Origin: Actinoplanes cyaneus
GTDB taxonomy: Bacteria; Actinomycetota; Actinomycetes; Mycobacteriales; Micromonosporaceae
NCBI RefSeq assembly: GCF_016862095.1
Contig: NZ_BOMH01000007.1
Coordinates: 1-64,000 of the forward strand
DNA: 64,000 nt
Direction of reading: 5' to 3'
In this document: positions 7,506 to 16,157 of the stretch, piece by piece
Numbering within the stretch: position 1 is the first letter of the stretch
Layout: each line of letters opens with the position of its first letter
Program-made: the position numbers and the translations under genes
The notes under the pieces: generated by a model
Told to the model about the DNA's origin: nothing
What the model saw: only the letters and a program-made list of their open reading frames with translations
Databases searched by the model: none

Positions 7506-8311
7506 CGCTGCGCCGCCGTCCACGGATCCTTGCCCTGGCGTACGCAATCCGCCAGCATCTCGGCCACCGTGCCGGCGGGCATGTCGGCGCTGATCATGCG
7601 TGGCTGGCCGGCCCGGGACGCGGCCAGCCACCAGTGACCCAGGGAAGTGACAGTGGCCGTCGCGCTGTCCTCGCCGGTCACGACACCGAGGTGCCGCGCC
7701 AGCTCGACGAAACGTGCGAACCGGTCCGGGGAATCCCGATCCTGATACTCGGTGAGCGTGTGAAGCGGCACCCGGTCGGCCCAGTCCACGTCCTCCTGCG
7801 ACTCCTCGACGGCGGCGATCACCCGATGCCAGAAGTAGTCCTGTTCGGAGTCGTCCCGGGTGACCAGAGCCTTCAGGAACGCGGTCATGAAGACGGACAC
7901 GGCCCGCTGGTGCTGTGGATCGGAGTCTGCCGTGCACACCGCCCGGAAACCGGCCCGCCACGCGTCAAGGACCTCGGCGTCGCCCAGCGATGACCACTGC
8001 TCCGCCAAGGGCTCGGCCGTGGCGGTCGTGCCGTCGATCGTCAACATGCCGGAGCCGAGGGCGAAGCTCCACGGCCGGCGCAGGACCAGCACGTCCGCCG
8101 CGGTCCGCACCTTGGCCGGCACCGGCACACCCAGCAGGGTGCCCGCGGCCGTGACGTCGGAGCGGCGCAGCACCTGACCGGCGGTCACGGGGCGGCCGGT
8201 GATGCCGACCCAGAGCGCGAGCCGGCGCGCCTGATCGGCGAAGACACAATCACGGGCCAGGCGTGCCGTGTCGGCGGTGCCGGCATCCTCGGCGAGGGGG
8301 CGCGAATCCAT
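7412..8311 (-). CDS. Protein of unknown function, likely N-terminal part of the ORF-3 family gene
   Basis: A 299-residue frame (MDSRPLAEDAGTADTARLAR) with regions such as ARRLALWVGITGRPVTAGQV and MLTIDGTTATAEPLAEQW. It ends in a basic, low-complexity tail (TSRRRPGSPPAT) that looks out-of-frame relative to the adjacent downstream coding. The following gene starts inside it. I think the two are halves of one protein, with a frame change near 7430-7470 in a GC-rich run, but two overlapping genes remain possible. No catalytic motif was recognised. Confidence 0.65.
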   Translation of the reverse strand: MDSRPLAEDAGTADTARLARDCVFADQARRLALWVGITGRPVTAGQVLRRSDVTAAGTLLGVPVPAKVRTAADVLVLRRPWSFALGSGMLTIDGTTATAEPLAEQWSSLGDAEVLDAWRAGFRAVCTADSDPQHQRAVSVFMTAFLKALVTRDDSEQDYFWHRVIAAVEESQEDVDWADRVPLHTLTEYQDRDSPDRFARFVELARHLGVVTGEDSATATVTSLGHWWLAASRAGQPRMISADMPAGTVAEMLADCVRQGKDPWTAAQRWLQPRPPADAARELLPPQTSRRRPGSPPAT

Positions 8312-8398
8312 GCGGCGACCCTATCCGTGCTCGCGGGAAGTGGTGGGGAGCCGCCCCTGGAAGAGGTATCCGCCGGCTGACGCCGCCACGCCGTTCGG

Positions 8399-9439
8399 TC
8401 AGGCGACCTGCTGCCACCACGGGTCGATCTCCGGCGGGGCGTCCACGTCGACGCGCTCGCCCGGCCGGGGGATCGCCAGCTGGACGCCGCGGGCCTTCGC
8501 CTCGGCCCAGGTGCGTTCGGCGGGCTCGGCCCACCGGTGCGTCGCCAGGTCGAAGGTCGCCCAGTGCACCGGGATCAGCAGCCCACCGCGTACGTCGAGA
8601 TGGGTCGCGATGCCGTCCTCGGGCACCATGTGGATGTCCGGCCAGTCGCTCCCATACGCCCCGACCTGCACCAGCGTCGCGTCGAACGGGCCGTGCTCGG
8701 CGCCGATCGCGGCGAAGCCGGGGAAGTAGCCGGTGTCGCCGGAGTAGAACACCCGGCGGGCCGGCCCTTTGATCACCCAGCTGGCCCACAGCGTCTCGTC
8801 GCGGCTGAGGCCGCGGCCGGAGAAGTGCCGCGCCGGCGTCGCGATCAGTTCCAGGTCGCCGACCAGGTGCGATTCGTTCCAGTCGAGCTCGGCGATGCGG
8901 GTCAGGGGGACGCCCCAGCGTTCCAGGTGCGCGCCGACGCCGAGCGGCACCACGAACGTCGCCCGGTGGTGCGCGGCCAGATGCTGGACGGTCGTCATGT
9001 CGAGGTGGTCGTAGTGGTCGTGGGAGATCACCACGGCGTCGATCGGGGGCAGCTCGTGCAGCGGCAGCGGAGGCTCGTGCAGGCGGCGCGGGCCGACGAG
9101 CTGGGTGGGGGAGCAGCGTTCGCTCCAGACCGGGTCGAGCAGGACGCGGCGCCCGTCGATCTCGATCAGCGCCGTGGAGTGGCCGAGCCACGTGAGGTGC
9201 AGGCTGCCCGCTTCCTGGAAGGCCGGGCTGACCAGGGGAATCGCCTGGTGCGGGCGGCGCGCGGACGTCCCGGTGAACGCGGCGACCGCGATCCGCGGGA
9301 GGGCGGTCAGCGACACCGAGGACTGGGTGGGCACGTTGTTGCGGAACCTGCCGCCGGAGAACTGGGGTGAGGCTTCGACGCGGGCGAGGCGGGCGCCGGT
9401 CGATTTGCCGCCGATCTGGGCTGCGATGGTGGAGGGCAT
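8399..9439 (-). CDS. Metallo-beta-lactamase-fold hydrolase, UlaG/NAPE-PLD-like
   Basis: A 346-residue protein starting at MPSTIAAQIGG; upstream in-frame codons lie in the promoter. The metal-binding motif SHDHYDHLD is intact, followed by SGDTGYFPGF and IPVHWATFDLATHRW. These are the HxHxDH, Asp and His ligands of the fold, in the order seen in N-acyl-phosphatidylethanolamine phospholipase D and UlaG-like lactonases. The true substrate is unknown. It is divergent from a TetR gene with an 80-base shared region carrying repeats, so it is likely repressed by that TetR. Confidence 0.87.
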   Translation of the reverse strand: MPSTIAAQIGGKSTGARLARVEASPQFSGGRFRNNVPTQSSVSLTALPRIAVAAFTGTSARRPHQAIPLVSPAFQEAGSLHLTWLGHSTALIEIDGRRVLLDPVWSERCSPTQLVGPRRLHEPPLPLHELPPIDAVVISHDHYDHLDMTTVQHLAAHHRATFVVPLGVGAHLERWGVPLTRIAELDWNESHLVGDLELIATPARHFSGRGLSRDETLWASWVIKGPARRVFYSGDTGYFPGFAAIGAEHGPFDATLVQVGAYGSDWPDIHMVPEDGIATHLDVRGGLLIPVHWATFDLATHRWAEPAERTWAEAKARGVQLAIPRPGERVDVDAPPEIDPWWQQVA

Positions 9440-9445
9440 GCGCTC

Positions 9446-9501
9446 AATGTAAGCGGTGATAACAATGTAGGCAACGATCACAATGTGTTCGTCGCTTACA
9501 T
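9446..9501. promoter_or_regulatory. Divergent operator region between hydrolase and TetR genes
   Basis: ATGTAAGCG (9447-9455) recurs inverted as CGCTTACAT (9493-9501). Between them CAATGT appears twice more (near 9463 and 9481), and GTGAT/ATCAC flank the middle. The stretch is AT-richer than its surroundings and lies between the two start codons, as expected for a shared TetR operator. Confidence 0.55.
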
Positions 9502-9518
9502 CACGGTAGGCTGGGCTC

Positions 9519-10109
9519 ATGAAGACCCGCCCCTACCACCACGGGGACCTGCGTGCCGCCCTGCTGACCCTGGCCGAGGAGACCCTGCGCGAGCGCGGGC
9601 CCGGCGAGCTGTCGCTGCGCGAGCTGGCCCGCGAGGCGGGGGTCAGCCCGGCGGCGCCGAGCCGTCACTTCAAGACCAAGCAGGCGCTGCTGGACGCGCT
9701 CGCGGTGACCGGTTTCGACCGTCTCGGCGCCGTGATGGCCGGGGCGCTGGACCGTGCCGGGGACGCGTTCGGGCCGCGGCTCAGCGCCCTCACCAGGACT
9801 TATGTGACGTTCGCGACGGGCAACGCGGCCCTGCTCGAGCTGATGTTCTCCCGCAAGCACGAGCCCGACGCCCCCGCCGAGCTGATCGAGGCGATGCAAC
9901 GCCTGATGGCGCTGGCCACCGGCCTGATCGAAGACGGACAGCGCCGCGGCGAGGTCCGCGAGGGGCCGGTGATCCTGCTCGCCGTCCCGCTCGCCGCGAT
10001 CCTGCAGGGCATCACCGACCTGGCGCTCAGCGGCGGCTTCTCCGACGACGAGATCGACCAGGGCCTGGACGAGACGATCGCCTTCACCCTGCGCGGTTAC
10101 GCCCCCTGA
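9519..10109 (+). CDS. TetR/AcrR-family transcriptional regulator
   Basis: A 196-residue protein with an N-terminal TetR helix-turn-helix (YHHGDLRAALLTLAEE, LSLRELAREAGVSPAAPSRH, then F-K-T-K-QALLDAL) at about residues 6-55, and an all-helical ligand domain. It is divergent from the metallo-hydrolase gene, which it probably represses together with itself. The inducer is unknown. Confidence 0.9.
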   Translation: MKTRPYHHGDLRAALLTLAEETLRERGPGELSLRELAREAGVSPAAPSRHFKTKQALLDALAVTGFDRLGAVMAGALDRAGDAFGPRLSALTRTYVTFATGNAALLELMFSRKHEPDAPAELIEAMQRLMALATGLIEDGQRRGEVREGPVILLAVPLAAILQGITDLALSGGFSDDEIDQGLDETIAFTLRGYAP

Positions 10110-10185
10110 CACCGTCCTTCACGATCAGAACCGCATTCGCCGTACGCGATCCCGCCCCGCCGCGGTCGAAAGCTCCTCGCGGTGC

Positions 10186-11256
10186 CTATCCGGCCTGGTG
10201 GCGCCAGTGGGTGAGGAGGGTGTCGATCTGGGGGCGGATCCGGGTGCGGGCCTCGTCGCGGGGGACGCCGGTCATCAGGAGCTCGTCGTAAGGGGTGTCC
10301 TCGTGCCGGATCGAGGCGATGACGGCCCGCGTGACCGCGTCCGGGTCGAGGGAGCGGCCCGCGGCGCTGCGCCCGACGCGCCCGCTGCCACGGACGGCCG
10401 CGTGTCGGCTGATCGCCGCGGCGCGGTCCGGCGGGCAGGCCGGGAACAGCCGGACGATCTCCTCGGCCAGTTCCGCCGTGAACGTCTCGTCCCAGGCCGC
10501 GCGCCGTTCCTGGTCGCGTTCGCGGCGGCGGGCGCGGACCTCCTCGTCGGAGAGGCACTGCTCCTCGGCCTGCTCGACGGCGGCCTGTTCGACCAGCAGC
10601 CCTTGGCGTTCGTGGCGTCTGCGGGAGCGGCTGAACCGGACCACGACGGCGGAGAGCCGGCTGGCCTGTTTCGCGCGGCGGGTCATGGCCACGTTGCCGG
10701 CCGGCAGGAACACCAGGTGGTCGAGGTCGGCGCAGCCGAGGCAGAGCGGCCCGGCGGTGTCCATCGTCAGCATGTCGTCGCGTTCCTGCCCGCAGGCGGC
10801 GCAGGTGAACTCGCGCAGCGGCATGACGACCACCAGGTCCGGCGGTTTGCTCTGCCGGGTGGTGATCTTCTCGCGCCGGTGCTCGGGCAGGTCGGCCGGC
10901 ATCCAGTGGGTGCGGTAGGCCAGCTCCAGCTCGGGGTCCCCGGCCGCGGTGAAGCGCAACGGCCGCCGGTCACGGGTGGCGCTCACGTAGTCGATCTCGC
11001 CGGCGCGCAGGTCACGGCTCTGCGCCCAGCGGCGGAACACCTCCAGCGCGTCGGCCAGCCGGTCGGCGGAGACGGCCGCGACCGCTTCCAGGTGCGGCAC
11101 CCGGCCCTGCCGCCAGTCGGTCACGAGGCCGGGCGGCACCCAGCCGATGCCGGACAGGACGTCGAGCGGGCTCACGTGCCCCTGACGCGTCAGCGCCTGG
11201 TCGGCAGCGGTCACCACCCGCTTCTCCAGTTTCGAGACGGGCTGCATGAACGGCAC
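10186..11256 (-). CDS. DUF2293-type protein with a zinc-ribbon-like segment
   Basis: A 356-residue protein; starting at the second Met (MQPVSKLEKRV) is equally possible. The middle carries two CxxC pairs (CAACGQ and CLGCAD) spaced like a zinc ribbon, followed by a basic, charged helix rich in Arg and Glu. The C-terminal part (FPACPPDRAAAISRHAAVRG, DPDAVTRAVIASIRHEDTPY) matches what I know of DUF2293. Function is unknown; a nucleic-acid role is a guess from the zinc ribbon and the basic helix. It is convergent with the TetR gene. Confidence 0.7.
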   Translation of the reverse strand: MPFMQPVSKLEKRVVTAADQALTRQGHVSPLDVLSGIGWVPPGLVTDWRQGRVPHLEAVAAVSADRLADALEVFRRWAQSRDLRAGEIDYVSATRDRRPLRFTAAGDPELELAYRTHWMPADLPEHRREKITTRQSKPPDLVVVMPLREFTCAACGQERDDMLTMDTAGPLCLGCADLDHLVFLPAGNVAMTRRAKQASRLSAVVVRFSRSRRRHERQGLLVEQAAVEQAEEQCLSDEEVRARRRERDQERRAAWDETFTAELAEEIVRLFPACPPDRAAAISRHAAVRGSGRVGRSAAGRSLDPDAVTRAVIASIRHEDTPYDELLMTGVPRDEARTRIRPQIDTLLTHWRHQAG

Positions 11257-11334
11257 GCTACCGGGCCCGGCGGGTGGTTTCCACTGGTGTGGCGCGCTTG
11301 ACGGCGTACGGCGAAGGGGGTGAAGGGCGACCGG

Positions 11335-12144
11335 TCAGCGGTGCTCGGCCAGCCACTTCTCGGCGTAGGCGGCGGCGTCCGTGATCGGGAAGAGCCGGCA
11401 CGGGGCCAGGCCCGCGAAGCCTTTGCTGATCACGTGTCCGGCGGCCCGCTCGAAGTCGGCGCCGAGCCGGGCGAAGTCACCGTCGTCGAGGGACACGTCC
11501 TGGTATTCGATCCAGCGCCGCCCGCCGTCCGGGTCGAGGACCGCGCAGCCGTACGTCCGCGGGGCCGCCCCGGGGATCCGGTACTCGGCGAGGTGGAACG
11601 CGGTGGCCCGGGCGAACCCGACGCCGAGCAGCAGCGTCCGCGCGCCGGCACGTTCCAGTTTGGCCAGTGGCGAGTCCTCGCCGTAGTGGCAGTCGGGCCG
11701 ATGATCGGCCATCAGCTCGGCGGCGCGCGGGCCGAGCGCCGCGAACGAGGTCTGCGGGTGCGCGCTGCGGATCGCGCCGGGCCAGGTGCGGACCTGCTCG
11801 GTGATCACGCCGACGCCGCTGCTGGGAGTGATCGCCGGGTCGAAGCCGGGCAGCGAGTCACGGATCTCCTGCCACCAGGACTCCGGCGGCGGCGGGTCCC
11901 AGCGGGACGGCTCCCGGTTCGGCGTGGTGAAGCTCGGCACGACGAGGGTGCCGTCCGGTCCGAGGACGTCGAGCAGCGCCTGCACGACGGCCACGCTGCC
12001 ACCGCTGACCCAGCCGAACGCGCTCAGCGAGCTGTGCACGAGCAGCACGCCGCCGCGGGGCACGCCCAGCGCACGCAGGGCGGCGGCGATCGATTGTCGG
12101 GTCTGGAACGGAGCCGGCGGCATGCCATAGTGTGACGCCCTCAC
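11335..12144 (-). CDS. Aminoglycoside N(3)-acetyltransferase-like protein (copy 1)
   Basis: A 269-residue AAC(3)-family protein; ATG 12123 (MPPAPFQTRQS) is an alternative start. Family signatures are present: LLVHSSLSAFGWVSGG, GTLVVPSFTTPN, RSAHPQTSFAALG, GEDSPLAKLERAGA and LLLGVGFARATAFHLAEYR. The family transfers an acetyl group from acetyl-CoA to the 3-amino group of 2-deoxystreptamine drugs, but many chromosomal actinobacterial members have unknown substrates. A second copy sits at 20266-21126. Confidence 0.88.
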   Translation of the reverse strand: MRASHYGMPPAPFQTRQSIAAALRALGVPRGGVLLVHSSLSAFGWVSGGSVAVVQALLDVLGPDGTLVVPSFTTPNREPSRWDPPPPESWWQEIRDSLPGFDPAITPSSGVGVITEQVRTWPGAIRSAHPQTSFAALGPRAAELMADHRPDCHYGEDSPLAKLERAGARTLLLGVGFARATAFHLAEYRIPGAAPRTYGCAVLDPDGGRRWIEYQDVSLDDGDFARLGADFERAAGHVISKGFAGLAPCRLFPITDAAAYAEKWLAEHR

Positions 12145-12180
12145 GGGCGGGCAGGACCACCCGCCCGCGAGGTTGTCAGC

Positions 12181-12738
12181 TCAGATCCGGCACTGCCAGG
12201 TGCTCGCGTCGTGGAAGTCGGCGAACCGGTCGATCGTGGCGGAGCCGCCGACCGTGTAGCGGCAGACCGCCGGCAGGCTGACGTCGAAGTAGACCGGGTC
12301 GACCCGGCTGTAGTTGACGCAGTGCCAGTCGTAGACCGTGGTGCCGAGCAGCGCGGCGGCGCTGTGGCCGGTCGAGGTGCAGTAGTCGTCGATCGCCGGG
12401 GTGATGACCGTGGACGTGACCCGCCAGCAGCGGACCGACGCCGGGTCGGTGAAGCTGCCGATCCGGTCGACCGCGGCGTCGGTGCCGTAGGTCCACCGGC
12501 AGGCGGCCTCGAAGGTCAGGTCGTGCCGGCTGCCGTCACCGGCGACGCAGTGCCAGTCGTACGCGGTCGAACCGGTCAGCGCGGCGTCGGTGTAGCCGAT
12601 CGAGCGGCAGTAGGCGCCGATGTCGAGCCCGCCGAGCTGCTGGGGCGCCGGGGACGCCGCGGTGGCCGGGCTGACCGCCGCGAGAACTCCGGCGAATCCG
12701 GCGATCAGGGCGATCAGCACCTTGCTGAGCGAACGCAT
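12181..12738 (-). CDS. Secreted protein with two Cys-containing repeats
   Basis: A 185-residue protein starting at MRSLSKVLIALIAG; it has a clear Sec signal peptide ending near ATAASPA. The mature part is an internal duplication of about 65-70 residues. Each unit begins with AYC or DYC, contains a YDWHCV motif, then a third Cys in ACRWTYG or VCRYTVG and a last Cys in VRCW or WQC. Four cysteines per repeat suggest two disulfides each. I do not recognise the family. It is divergent from the PIG-L gene across a region rich in palindromes. Confidence 0.8.
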   Translation of the reverse strand: MRSLSKVLIALIAGFAGVLAAVSPATAASPAPQQLGGLDIGAYCRSIGYTDAALTGSTAYDWHCVAGDGSRHDLTFEAACRWTYGTDAAVDRIGSFTDPASVRCWRVTSTVITPAIDDYCTSTGHSAAALLGTTVYDWHCVNYSRVDPVYFDVSLPAVCRYTVGGSATIDRFADFHDASTWQCRI

Positions 12739-12828
12739 AGCTCTCCTGGAGGTACCTGGTGATGTCCGGCAAGCCGGAACCATCCTCTTTGGACAGGGCA
12801 CGCTCAGCCTAGGGCGCTGACGGCGCTA

Positions 12829-12880
12829 TGCAAGTCCTTGCAAAGAGAACGTAACTTCATGCACCCAATGAATTCTCTTT
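12829..12880. promoter_or_regulatory. Palindrome cluster in the divergent region
   Basis: TGCAAG-TC-CTTGCA (12829-12842) is a perfect inverted repeat of a kind bound by LacI-type sugar regulators. Immediately after it, AAAGAGAA (12842-12849) and TTCTCTTT (12873-12880) form an 8-bp inverted repeat enclosing TTCAT/ATGAA. The AT-rich block sits between the secreted protein gene and the PIG-L gene and probably holds both promoters. Confidence 0.4.
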
Positions 12881-12931
12881 CTGTCGTACAGAGGTCATCA
12901 CCGGAGCCGGTCCTCGACCGTTTCGACCGAA

Positions 12932-14224
12932 GTGCGCCTGTTTCGTCCGAATTTGACCAGAATCGCCGCCACCGTGCTCGCCCTGACACCCGCCACCGTG
13001 CCGGACCCCGCCATGACCACCCCCGTGGCGTGCGTCAGCACCATGACCGTCGTGGCGCACGAGGACGACGACCTGCTCTTCGTGAACCCGGAGATCAGCG
13101 ACGACATCAGCGCCGGTCGCTGCGTCACGACGCTGTACGTGACGTCCGGCGACGCCGCCCGCGGCCCGGCGTACTGGCGAGGGCGTGAGGAGGGCGAGAT
13201 GGCGGCGTACGCCCGGATGGCCGCGCGACCGTCGCGCTGGACCGAGGACACGCTGACCGCCGACGGTCACACCGTGCACCGCGCCACCCTCGACGGCGCC
13301 CCGATCACCCTGCTCTTCCTGCGGCTGCCCGACCGGGTCGGCGGCTGGCCGGACCGTACCCTGCAACTGCTCTGGCTCGACCCGTCGACCCAGGTGCGGC
13401 CGCTCGACGACGGGCCGGCCTACACCCGGGCGGGCCTGCTCGGCGTGCTCGGCTCCCTGCTGACGATCCAGCAGCCGCGGGTGATCCGGACGCTCGACTT
13501 CCGGGGCGCGTACGGCGACGGCGACCACGACGACCACCACACCGCCGCCTACTTCCTCTGGGACGCCCAGCGGCGCTATCGGACCCCGCACCGGACGATC
13601 GGGCACCTCGGCTATCCGGTCGACCGGCAGCCGGCGAACCTCACCGCGGCGCAGTACGAGACGAAGCTCGGCTACTTCCTCACGTACGCCCCGCACGACC
13701 CGGTGGTCTGCCAGACCGTGGACTGGTGCACGCGCGGGACCTACGGCGCGTACCTGCGGCGCAACGTCACTGTCGGCCCACCGACCGGGCCGGGCCGCAA
13801 CGTGGCCGCCCAGGCCCGGGTCACCGCGTCCTCCGGGAACGCCGCGACCGTGCAGGTGCCGGCCAAGGCGGTCGACGGCAGGCTCGGCGCCGACCTGATC
13901 GGCGAGTGGGTCACCGCCGGCGAGACCGCCGGGGCCTGGCTCGACCTGCGCTGGCCGGCCCCGCAGCGGCTGGACCGGATCGTCCTGCACGACCGGCCGG
14001 ACCCCGCGAACCGGATCACGGCGGGCGTCCTGCGGTTCTCCGACGGCAGCCGGATCACGGTCGGGCCGCTGCCGGACGACGGCGCCCCGCTGCTCCTCAC
14101 GTTCGCTCCGCGGACGGTGACCGGCCTGCGCTTCACGATCACCGCGGTCTCCGCCACGACGACCGATGCCGGGCTCGCCGAGATCCACACGATCACCGCC
14201 GCGCCGGCCGCCCGGCGCCCGTGA
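12932..14224 (+). CDS. Secreted PIG-L-family deacetylase with a C-terminal discoidin-like domain
   Basis: A 430-residue protein with a GTG start and an N-terminal export signal (MRLFRPNLTRIAATVLAL). The PIG-L zinc motif appears as AHEDDDLLF (H43), the second metal motif as GDHDDHHTAAYF. Residues of about 285-425 look like an F5/8 type C (discoidin) carbohydrate-binding module (VTASSGNAATVQVPAKAVDG, GAWLDLRWP, LRFTI). PIG-L enzymes deacetylate N-acetylglucosaminyl compounds; an extracellular polysaccharide substrate is inferred. Confidence 0.82.
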   Translation: MRLFRPNLTRIAATVLALTPATVPDPAMTTPVACVSTMTVVAHEDDDLLFVNPEISDDISAGRCVTTLYVTSGDAARGPAYWRGREEGEMAAYARMAARPSRWTEDTLTADGHTVHRATLDGAPITLLFLRLPDRVGGWPDRTLQLLWLDPSTQVRPLDDGPAYTRAGLLGVLGSLLTIQQPRVIRTLDFRGAYGDGDHDDHHTAAYFLWDAQRRYRTPHRTIGHLGYPVDRQPANLTAAQYETKLGYFLTYAPHDPVVCQTVDWCTRGTYGAYLRRNVTVGPPTGPGRNVAAQARVTASSGNAATVQVPAKAVDGRLGADLIGEWVTAGETAGAWLDLRWPAPQRLDRIVLHDRPDPANRITAGVLRFSDGSRITVGPLPDDGAPLLLTFAPRTVTGLRFTITAVSATTTDAGLAEIHTITAAPAARRP

Positions 14225-14249
14225 GCACCGGCCGGCCTCCCCGTCACTC

Positions 14250-15506
14250 TCAGGTGCACGTCCACCTGAGGGGGTCGTTGCCCAGGTTGTCTCCGGCCTT
14301 GTAACCGATGACGACGCGGCCGTCGGCGCTGATCGCGCGGATGTCGTAGGTCACGGCGCCCGGCGTCGTGCTCTTCGCGCCGTACGCCGGGAGCTCCACC
14401 AGCTTCGAGCCGATGGCCAGGGCTCCGGAGTACCGGCCCTCGCCGGCGACCCACCCCTCGGACGAGACCGCCGAGGCGCCGCCGATCCCGGAGGGCAGCA
14501 TCTCGTACTCGCCGGTGGCGATCCGATAGCGCATCGGGGTGAAGGAGGTCGACTCCTTCGTCTCGAGAACGGCGTCGCCGCTCACCCAGCCGTCGCGGAT
14601 CGCGTCCGGCGCGAACGAGGTCGCCCGCTTCCCGTCCCGCATCGTCGGCAGCGGCAGGTACCGGCCGGTGCCGTCGGGGAACCACAGGTACCCGGTCGTC
14701 GCGTTGGTGCGCGGGCCGGCCGCCCCGACGACGGTGCCGTCCTCGGCGAGGTCGGCCACCGAGCCCAGGGTCGCCCCGGCCGGCAGCGGAAGCTTCGCCG
14801 GGGCCGCGCTCGCCGACGTCCAGCGGATCGGCAGCGGATCCTGCTCGGCGGTGCCGAGGGTGCCGACGATCACCCCGCTCTCGTTGATCGCCCGCGCGGA
14901 CACGTCGGTGCCGGGCAGCCGGGTGAAGCGACCGTTGTCGTACCGGAACGCCAGCTGGTGGTCGCCGGCGTCGTATCCGTTCGCGATCCCGGTTCCCGTG
15001 CTGGTCAGGTCGACCACGTCGGCGTCGGCACCGGGCATCGCGAGCTGCTGGTGGATCGCGCCGTCCTTCCAGATCACCGTCTTCACCGGGTGGCCCTGCG
15101 TGGAGTAGAGCCGCCCGGCCGCCCAGCGCCCGCTCGGGTCCCCGGCGGTGGCGACGGCCTTCTTCACCCCGCCGGTGGGCAGGCGGGTGACAGTGCACGC
15201 GGTGACGCCGGCCGGTGCCGCGGCGGTCGGGGCGGACGCCACGGTGCTCGTCGCGGTCGGGCTCGGCGCGGGCTCCGGCGGGTCGTCGTGCAGGGCGGAG
15301 ACGGCCAGCGTGCCGCCGCCGATGGTCACGGTGGTCACCGCCAGCGCCGCCACCCCCGACGACCAGCGGCGCAACCGGCGGCGGCGAAGTCCCTCCGCCA
15401 TGGCCCGGGAGACATCGATTGCCGTACGGGGATCCGGCTCCTCCCGCAGCGGTGCGAGCAGCCGGACGGCGCCCTCGTCGTCGATCATCATGGTCTCGTC
15501 GTTCAT
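14250..15506 (-). CDS. Membrane-anchored protein coupled to the ECF sigma factor, probable anti-sigma partner
   Basis: A 418-residue protein starting at MNDETMMIDDEGA; its ATG overlaps the sigma factor stop (ATGA). A cytoplasmic N-terminus of about 45 residues is followed by one membrane segment (WSSGVAALAVTTVTIGGG), a Pro/Ala/Thr-rich linker and a long extracellular domain. That domain has repeated VxDL, GxIVGT-like and AISADGRVVIGY motifs resembling HAF/beta-propeller repeats. The zinc-finger anti-sigma motif (HxxxCxxC) is absent. A role as membrane sensor that restrains the sigma factor is inferred from gene coupling. Confidence 0.75.
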   Translation of the reverse strand: MNDETMMIDDEGAVRLLAPLREEPDPRTAIDVSRAMAEGLRRRRLRRWSSGVAALAVTTVTIGGGTLAVSALHDDPPEPAPSPTATSTVASAPTAAAPAGVTACTVTRLPTGGVKKAVATAGDPSGRWAAGRLYSTQGHPVKTVIWKDGAIHQQLAMPGADADVVDLTSTGTGIANGYDAGDHQLAFRYDNGRFTRLPGTDVSARAINESGVIVGTLGTAEQDPLPIRWTSASAAPAKLPLPAGATLGSVADLAEDGTVVGAAGPRTNATTGYLWFPDGTGRYLPLPTMRDGKRATSFAPDAIRDGWVSGDAVLETKESTSFTPMRYRIATGEYEMLPSGIGGASAVSSEGWVAGEGRYSGALAIGSKLVELPAYGAKSTTPGAVTYDIRAISADGRVVIGYKAGDNLGNDPLRWTCT

Positions 15507-16021
15507 CCTCGGCTCCGGGCGACGTCGTTCTGCGGGAAACGGGGGCCGAGCACCTCGCGGAGCCGGTGCAGACCGTGCGCGGTCTGGCTCTTCACGGTGC
15601 CCTCGGAACAGCGCATCAGCTCGGCGACGTCCTTGATCGGGCGGTCGCACAGGTAGCGGAGCACCAGCACGGCCTGCTGCCGGGGCGGGAGCTGGGCCAG
15701 CGCCGCGCGCACCACGGCCCGGTCCTCCGGCTCGCCCTGGTCGGGTGGCGCGGGCTCCGGCGTCCAGTTCAGCAGGCGCACCTTCCACCAGCCGCGCCGC
15801 CGGTCGTCGAGGAACGCGCGGACCAGCATCGTGTGCGTGTACGCGTCGACGTTGTCGACCCCGCGGATGCGCGGCCACCGGGCGTACAACTTGGTCAGCG
15901 TCTCCTGCACCAGGTCGTCGGACTGATGCCGATCGCCGCTGAGCAGGTACGCGGTCCGGCGTAACTCCTGGACACGTCCGTGCACGTACGCCAGGTACTC
16001 ACTGTCCAGCCCGTCCGACAT
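15503..16021 (-). CDS. SigE-type ECF RNA polymerase sigma factor
   Basis: A 172-residue protein. Region 2 is visible at about residues 16-55 (RTAYLLSGDRHQSDDLVQET, LTKLYARWPRI) and region 4 at about 110-160 (LPPRQQAVLVLRYLCDRPIK, AELMRCSEGTVKSQTAHGL). It belongs to the actinobacterial SigE-like ECF group. It directs RNA polymerase to a stress or envelope regulon, probably controlled by the co-translated membrane protein downstream. It is divergent from the SGNH lipoprotein gene. Confidence 0.92.
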   Translation of the reverse strand: MSDGLDSEYLAYVHGRVQELRRTAYLLSGDRHQSDDLVQETLTKLYARWPRIRGVDNVDAYTHTMLVRAFLDDRRRGWWKVRLLNWTPEPAPPDQGEPEDRAVVRAALAQLPPRQQAVLVLRYLCDRPIKDVAELMRCSEGTVKSQTAHGLHRLREVLGPRFPQNDVARSRG

Positions 16022-16157
16022 GGTCTCCGCTTCCGGTGTGAAGGCCTCTTCCGCTTATCCGACGCGATCGATCCCGGATAGGTTGTACGCGATTTCGGCA
16101 CACCCACTTGCGGGCAGCGGCAACCGAATCCCGGCAACAGAACCTAGGCTGGGCGGA

